From positions 124,001 to 188,000 of the forward strand of contig CADCJI010000001.1 in assembly GCA_902801625.1 (NCBI GenBank): a DNA stretch of 64,000 nucleotides, read 5' to 3'. The notes below the pieces were generated by a model. That model saw only the letters and a program-made list of their open reading frames with translations. It ran no database searches and was not told where the DNA came from. This stretch comes from an uncultured Bacteroidia bacterium (lineage in GTDB: Bacteria; Bacteroidota; Bacteroidia; Bacteroidales; F082). Shown here one piece after another: positions 59,572 to 64,000 of this stretch. A program made the translations under genes and the position numbers. Numbering within the stretch: the stretch's first letter is position 1; each line of letters begins with the position of its first letter.

Positions 59572-60096
59572 ATGGATACTACCCTTCGCGACTTGATGAC
59601 ACGCCGCAGCGTGCGCAGCTATACAGACGAGATGCCACCCAAAGAGGTGATCAATGAGATTTGTCAGGCTGGTATGCATGCGCCCTCGGGCAAAAACCGT
59701 CAGAGTGCTATTATCCTTGCTGTCACCAACCGTGAGGTGCGTAATAAGTTGAGCCGACTCAATTCCGTTGTCATTGGCAGGGATGACTTCGACCCTTTCT
59801 TTGGTGCTCCTGTGGTGCTGGTGGTTTTGACCGACAGCACGGTCTATACCTGGAAGGAAGACGGTGCATTAGTGATGGGTAACCTGCTCAACGCGGCTCA
59901 TGCCAAAGGTCTGGGCTGTTGTTGGGTGCATCGCGCTCGCGAGGTTTTCATGATCGATGAAGGCAAGGAAATCTTGAAAGAGCTTGGTATTCCTGAAAAA
60001 TATGTCGGCATCGGCAACTGTGTGTTGGGCTATGTGAAGGGCGATTATCCTGAGGCTGCGCCACGCAAGGACAACTACGTTTATTGGGTAGAATAA
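59572..60096 (+). CDS. nitroreductase family protein
   Basis: A 174-residue FMN-dependent oxidoreductase. Motifs are DLMTRRSVRSYTDEMP (about 7-22, flavin phosphate contact), AGMHAPSGKNRQSA (about 33-46), GALVMGNLLNAAHAKGLGCC (about 98-117), and LGIPEKYVGIGNCVLGY near the end. Length and motifs fit the small NfsA/FRP-like or putative NAD(P)H nitroreductases of anaerobes. The physiological substrate is unknown. A hairpin terminator follows the stop. Confidence 0.92.
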   Translation: MDTTLRDLMTRRSVRSYTDEMPPKEVINEICQAGMHAPSGKNRQSAIILAVTNREVRNKLSRLNSVVIGRDDFDPFFGAPVVLVVLTDSTVYTWKEDGALVMGNLLNAAHAKGLGCCWVHRAREVFMIDEGKEILKELGIPEKYVGIGNCVLGYVKGDYPEAAPRKDNYVYWVE

Positions 60097-60126
60097 ACGG
60101 TCATTGTATTACTGTTCAAGCATTAA

Positions 60127-60177
60127 GAAACCGACCGCCTATGTCATTCCCCTGGGAATCTATAGGCGGTCGGTTTC
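60127..60177. terminator. strong hairpin between convergent genes
   Basis: GAAACCGACCGCCTAT (60127-60142) with ATAGGCGGTCGGTTTC (60162-60177): 16-bp perfect arms, 19-nt loop. It separates the nitroreductase and the C25 protease and probably terminates both. Confidence 0.75.
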
Positions 60178-60195
60178 GAATTAATGTAATCTGTA

Positions 60196-63100
60196 TTATT
60201 CCTTTACAAATCTTCTGGTTTCAGAAACCTTGTCGTTCGTCAGACGGATGAAATAGATGCCGCTTTGCAGGTCGGCGGTGTTGATTTCCACCTTGTTGCC
60301 GCAGTTCTTCTGACTGTAGACCATCGCACCCATGAGGTTGTAGATTTCCACTGTGCCAATAGCTTCTTCTGCCTCAACAGTCAGCTTGTCGTTGACGGGG
60401 TTGGGGTAGATGACGGTCTGGCTGCCGTTTTGTTCGCCAACACCTTCGGTGTATTCAAGGTTGGCCACGAAGGCACGGTTGGTGGTGGCGATGAAAGTGA
60501 ATGTCTTTTCTTCCGTTATAATAGTTCCATTTTCGGTCCAGTTCCGGAAGGCCCAGTCTTCAATGGTTGACACGGTGATGGTCACTTCGTCACCATAGTT
60601 GTAAGTGCCGCCACCGGTAGCAGTTCCGCCTTCAGTTGGTTCGACGTTGGTTGTGATTTCGATGGATTGTGGTACGAAATTGGCCACCAAATTATAGTCA
60701 AACATTACGTCAAAACTATAAGTTGGATTATTGGAAATCTGTTCTCCATTCTGTGTCCAATTCACGAAGTTGTAACCTTCATTGGCTGTGGCTGTTATGG
60801 TGCATTGCTGGCCGAAATTGTAGGTGCCTCCACCTGTGACAGTACCACCATAACTTGGATTGGCGGAAACGCTTACGTTGAAGGTTAGTCTTTGGAAGAT
60901 GGCAAAGTACGTTGCCGATTCGGTCACGGTGAAGCTGTAAATGGCATCAGTGCTGACTTGTGTGTCATTCTTTCTCCATTCAATGAATTCAAAACCTGCT
61001 ACAGGCGTGGCTGTCAATGTACACGTCTGGCCATAGTTGTATGAGCCGCTTCCAGTGACTGTGCCTCCGTAATTTGGAGTTGCATTTGCAGCTATATAGT
61101 AGCTTTGGCCTTGGAATTGTGCCACAAGATTGCGATTGCCATTGACGACGAAAGTGTAGTTGGCATTTGTGGAGACTTGGTTGCCATTCTCAGTCCATCT
61201 TACAAAGGTGTAGCCAGCGGCTGGAGTGGCATGCACTGTGCAGGTTTGGCCTTGTTGGAAGGTGCCGCCACCTGAAACAGTACCGGCATTTGTCGGATTG
61301 GCCGACACAGTGATGGTGTAGTTTTGAGGTTGTGCTTGGAAGTTGGCCACCAAAGTGCGGTTGCCATTCACCGTAAAGGTGTAATTGGCTTGTGTTGAAA
61401 CCACACTGCCATTTTCAGTCCAATTGGTAAAGGTGTAACCACTGTTGGCTGTGGCAGTGACGGTGCAGCTTGCACCTTGACTGTAACTGCCACCTCCTGT
61501 GACGCTACCGCCGTTGGTCGGGTTGGCAGATACAGTGATGTTGTAGTTCTGTGTCTGTGCTTGGAAGTTGGCGACCAGGTTGCGGTTGCTGTTGACGACG
61601 AAGGTGTAGCTGGCTTGGGTTGAAACCACACTACCGTTTTCAGTCCAATTGGTGAAAGTGAAACCGCTGTTGGTTGTGGCGGTCACGGTGCATGACTGTC
61701 CTTGATTGTAGGTGCCGCCACCTGTGACGTTACCACCATTGGTAGGGTTGGCCGAAACGGATACAGTGTAAGTGGTACCTCCGCCACCACCTACGGTAAT
61801 GTCTTGGATGTAAGGCTGGCGTTGAGGCTTGGTAACAACAATTTTCACCGGTTGGCCCGACGTGATTCCGCTAACTGACACGTTGACCGAACCCGAAGCG
61901 GGCACCAAAGCAGCACCTTTCAGTACGTTGTTTTGGGAAATGCCAACGTATGAACCTGCTTGAGCATTCACCGCGAAGTTGCTTGAACCCGAAGGAATGG
62001 AAGAGGCGTGGCTGACAGAGTTGGGCGTTGGATTCACGCGGTAAGGCATGATGGAGCCATCACCGAGCACGTGGTAAGCTTGCCAGTAATAGGTAGGATT
62101 GGAACTGGTTTGGTAACCACCAGTGCTTGCATAACAAACTGCTAGGTTGCCAAGGAAGACGATGGATGATACGGTGTTGTAGGTTTCGTCCATCCAAATG
62201 CCGTCATAAACACCAGTGGCAGTGTTTTCTAGTGTAGGTGTTTGGTTAAAGACGTTGGTGGCACCTACGCCGAAATAATAATCCTCATACCAATAGGTCA
62301 CTGGGCAGGAACCGATATAGGAATAAGCGGCTTTGTTCTCGCCACGGAGCATGGCCTCGCCGAAGCAGGGTTGGCTATAGCCGAAGTTACCCGTCAGACA
62401 GCAGTTGCCCATAGCCAAGAAATACTTGTTTGTGTTGGTAAGTGCGTTGACGTTGGAAACCGAAAAATACGGGTCGGACCAGCTGGTCTCTTCGCCGTGA
62501 GCCGTATAGTTGATGAAACCTACGCCTGTGTTCAGGGTGTTATAACAACCCGTGTATTGACCTTGTTGGAGGTATGCATTCACTTGATTGAAGCCATGGG
62601 CGGTATTATAATAATAGGTGGTGGCATAGTTGATGGTGGGTCGACCGATACGTGCGTTCCAATAGCTGTCCCAACCAGCGATGAGGGTCACATTGCTCAG
62701 GTAGCTCGGGTCGGGCATGGTGTATTGCTCGTATTGCAGGATCTTGTTGACGATGGCAGTGACTTGGTTGGTGTTCTCGGCCGACATACGGCTGTAGAAC
62801 ATGTCAGGGAAGTAATCGTTGTCAACAGAACCATAGTAGAGGTCGGTCACTTTTTGGGTAGCATTGCCGCTGGTTCTTCCTGGTATTTGCCCAGTGTCGC
62901 CAACAAGAACAAGGAATGTCGGTGTAGCGCCTTGGCTGACACCTGTATTGTAGAGGTTCTGCACGTAAGACTGAATGGCGGTAAAGGTACTACCGGCTTG
63001 GGCTGTGGTTACCACATTTACATCAAAGCCTTTTTGGATTTTCCAATTAATCCATGGCTGCAATGCGGAGATGTAGTTTTCGGGTGTGATGACAATCATG

Positions 63101-63837
63101 TGGACAGGATAAGCCATCAGATCGGGATGATCGGAATAAACATCCATGATTTGACGGTAGTTGAACATCTGCTTGTAGACGATGTCGAAATACGGGCTGT
63201 AGGTGTTCAACAGCATGCGCTCAGTCTCGGCACGGTCGGCACCATCGAAGTTGATTTCCACTTCGATGTTGTTGAACACGCGCAAGGTGTTGGAAGCAGG
63301 GTTATAGCTCACGGGATTAATGACCAACGAGCCGATGCGGATACCGCGCATGGTGCCTTGCACTTCAATCGTGGCTTCAGGCATTGTGGCGAGGCTGCGG
63401 GTTTGATAGGCTGCGGCATTGTAAACGAACTCAACTTCATCAGGATTCTGGTCCTTGCGGACGGAAGGCTGATGGGGCAAAAGGGTTTTGATGCCGTAGT
63501 CGGAGAGGCGGTAATCTGTAGTGGTGAAACTGGTTACGCTGACGCTAGGCGTGGCACCGAAAGGTACGGCCAACAACTGGTGTGAAGCAGGCAATTCGGG
63601 AGTGCCGATTTCGCCTGAGGCGTAGGTGCCTTCGATGGCGATTTCGGAGAAGGTGCCTCTTTCGGTGGGCACTTCGATGCTCTCAACAGAGCAGTAGCTA
63701 AATGTGGCACGCAAAGTGGAAAAGTCACTATGCGTGATTTCGGCCGAAGAAATGCTGCGCAAGTCGATACGGCCGTTCTGTGCCAAGGCAATTAAAGTGC
63801 TCAAGGCCAAGACGATGAGTAAGGATATTTTTTTCAT
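60196..63837 (-). CDS. gingipain-like C25 cysteine protease with InlB-type repeats, T9SS cargo
   Basis: A 1213-residue secreted protease. The start is MKKISLLIVLALSTLIALAQ; a TTG upstream would add only three residues. Order: signal peptide, propeptide (about 20-220), C25 catalytic domain with the His in FINYTAHGEETSWSDP (codon 62497-62499) and the Cys in AMGNCCLTGNFGYSQPC (second Cys, codon 62398-62400), an Ig-like domain, six divergent InlB-type repeats of about 73 residues (60450-61770), and a type A sorting domain (TVIYPNPVNDKLTV, VEIYNLMGAMVYSQ, LQSGIYFIRL). In Porphyromonas such enzymes are surface proteases; here the repeats probably act as a stalk or adhesin. Confidence 0.93.
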   Translation of the reverse strand: MKKISLLIVLALSTLIALAQNGRIDLRSISSAEITHSDFSTLRATFSYCSVESIEVPTERGTFSEIAIEGTYASGEIGTPELPASHQLLAVPFGATPSVSVTSFTTTDYRLSDYGIKTLLPHQPSVRKDQNPDEVEFVYNAAAYQTRSLATMPEATIEVQGTMRGIRIGSLVINPVSYNPASNTLRVFNNIEVEINFDGADRAETERMLLNTYSPYFDIVYKQMFNYRQIMDVYSDHPDLMAYPVHMIVITPENYISALQPWINWKIQKGFDVNVVTTAQAGSTFTAIQSYVQNLYNTGVSQGATPTFLVLVGDTGQIPGRTSGNATQKVTDLYYGSVDNDYFPDMFYSRMSAENTNQVTAIVNKILQYEQYTMPDPSYLSNVTLIAGWDSYWNARIGRPTINYATTYYYNTAHGFNQVNAYLQQGQYTGCYNTLNTGVGFINYTAHGEETSWSDPYFSVSNVNALTNTNKYFLAMGNCCLTGNFGYSQPCFGEAMLRGENKAAYSYIGSCPVTYWYEDYYFGVGATNVFNQTPTLENTATGVYDGIWMDETYNTVSSIVFLGNLAVCYASTGGYQTSSNPTYYWQAYHVLGDGSIMPYRVNPTPNSVSHASSIPSGSSNFAVNAQAGSYVGISQNNVLKGAALVPASGSVNVSVSGITSGQPVKIVVTKPQRQPYIQDITVGGGGGTTYTVSVSANPTNGGNVTGGGTYNQGQSCTVTATTNSGFTFTNWTENGSVVSTQASYTFVVNSNRNLVANFQAQTQNYNITVSANPTNGGSVTGGGSYSQGASCTVTATANSGYTFTNWTENGSVVSTQANYTFTVNGNRTLVANFQAQPQNYTITVSANPTNAGTVSGGGTFQQGQTCTVHATPAAGYTFVRWTENGNQVSTNANYTFVVNGNRNLVAQFQGQSYYIAANATPNYGGTVTGSGSYNYGQTCTLTATPVAGFEFIEWRKNDTQVSTDAIYSFTVTESATYFAIFQRLTFNVSVSANPSYGGTVTGGGTYNFGQQCTITATANEGYNFVNWTQNGEQISNNPTYSFDVMFDYNLVANFVPQSIEITTNVEPTEGGTATGGGTYNYGDEVTITVSTIEDWAFRNWTENGTIITEEKTFTFIATTNRAFVANLEYTEGVGEQNGSQTVIYPNPVNDKLTVEAEEAIGTVEIYNLMGAMVYSQKNCGNKVEINTADLQSGIYFIRLTNDKVSETRRFVKE
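60450..61770 (-). repeat. six tandem InlB B-type protein repeats
   Basis: Each unit runs about 73 residues: VSANPTNGGNVTGGGTYNQG, a CTVTATTNSGF-like strand, FTNWTENGSVVST and a closing NLVANFQ. The first two are almost identical at DNA level, and the last two are more divergent, so the block probably grew by duplication at its N-terminal side. Confidence 0.9.
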
Positions 63838-63905
63838 TTTAAACAAATTGATTATTTAACTTCAGTGAAATCTCCGATTCAAAGAACTGATCTTCGATTT
63901 GAGTG

Positions 63906-63913
63906 CAAAAATA
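63906..63913 (-). promoter_or_regulatory. -7 box for the C25 protease gene
   Basis: TATTTTTG on the minus strand, 68 nt before the ATG at 63837. The rest of the region to 64000 is AT-rich and shows nothing else. Confidence 0.55.
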
Positions 63914-64000
63914 GAAAAAACAATCAAGTTTTGTGCGATTTATGATGTAAAACTCATTTTTTTGGAATAAAACGGTACAAGATATGGAAATTATTCATAC

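Noticed and set aside
60450-61770. CRISPR-like array
   Set aside because: The repeats are about 220 bp, in frame, and code for InlB-type protein units.
62242-63585. 447-codon open frame on the plus strand across the C25 protease
   Set aside because: Antisense to a clear protease gene with conserved catalytic motifs; no recognised domain in the opposite frame.
1-64000. tRNA, rRNA, prophage, transposase or integrase genes
   Set aside because: None seen in any intergenic gap or among the predicted proteins.

Overview
The window looks like a chromosomal segment of an uncultured member of the Bacteroidota, most likely order Bacteroidales. Seven predicted secreted proteins end in type IX secretion (T9SS) sorting domains, and one of them is a gingipain-like C25 cysteine protease. 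Other markers are a TonB receptor with a DUF4249 partner, DUF4468, DUF2807 and DUF6624 proteins, and many upstream regions with the Bacteroidota -7 box TAnnTTTG and no Shine-Dalgarno sequence. No phage, transposase, CRISPR array, rRNA or tRNA was seen. Both window ends are arbitrary: the first gene lacks its 5' end.

Layout. 1-557: 3' end of a CotH-like T9SS cargo gene. 554-9555 (minus): six-gene operon of two AlgI-type MBOAT acyltransferases interleaved with four AlgX/AlgJ-like SGNH proteins. 9641-11874: U32 (RlhA/TrhP-like) gene carrying three in-frame palindromes, and a small lipoprotein. 12046-16702 (minus): three translationally coupled T9SS cargo genes. 16855-24836 (minus): membrane TPR-HTH regulator, GYDIA GHMP kinase plus HMG-CoA reductase (mevalonate pathway), DUF4468, DUF2807, rlmH, ribF, asd. 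24991-30388 (minus): DUF4249, TonB receptor, Trx-like/DUF6624 lipoprotein. 30494-34758 (minus): three paralogous outer-membrane barrels, a YD-repeat T9SS cargo and a probable 6S RNA. 34926-40602 (plus): phosphate-selective-type porin, lamin-tail lipoprotein, two CYTH-type proteins and an SLC13 anion permease. 40639-44928: AAA ATPase/DUF234 protein, two tandem long hairpins and a gliding-motility-type (T9SS type B) protein. 45011-57393: housekeeping and envelope genes (phosphatase, PlsC-like acyltransferase, MltF-like transglycosylase, barrels, queG, enoyl-CoA hydratase, elbB, upp, Ser-rich protein, 5'-nucleotidase). 57554-63837: YpfJ-like metalloprotease, BASS transporter, nitroreductase, C25 protease with six InlB-type repeats.

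The main non-coding theme is small inverted repeats of several families. The most striking is a 28-bp palindrome with constant ends (GTAGAGAC/GTCTCTAC) and variable but self-complementary cores. It occurs between genes and also in frame inside at least three genes. A second family (ends like TTCGACAAGCTCAG) is also inserted in frame in the GHMP kinase. A third (TTGTAGGGCTGTC) abuts the barrel genes and supplies the stop codon of one. A fourth (CGTCATTGCGAGGAG) contains the start codon of queG.

The strongest candidates for something under-described are the duplicated acetylation operon with eroded catalytic residues, the coding palindromes, the 6S-like RNA, and the ATPase/nuclease gene next to paired hairpins. 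All calls come from reading the sequence and recalling families; no search was run.
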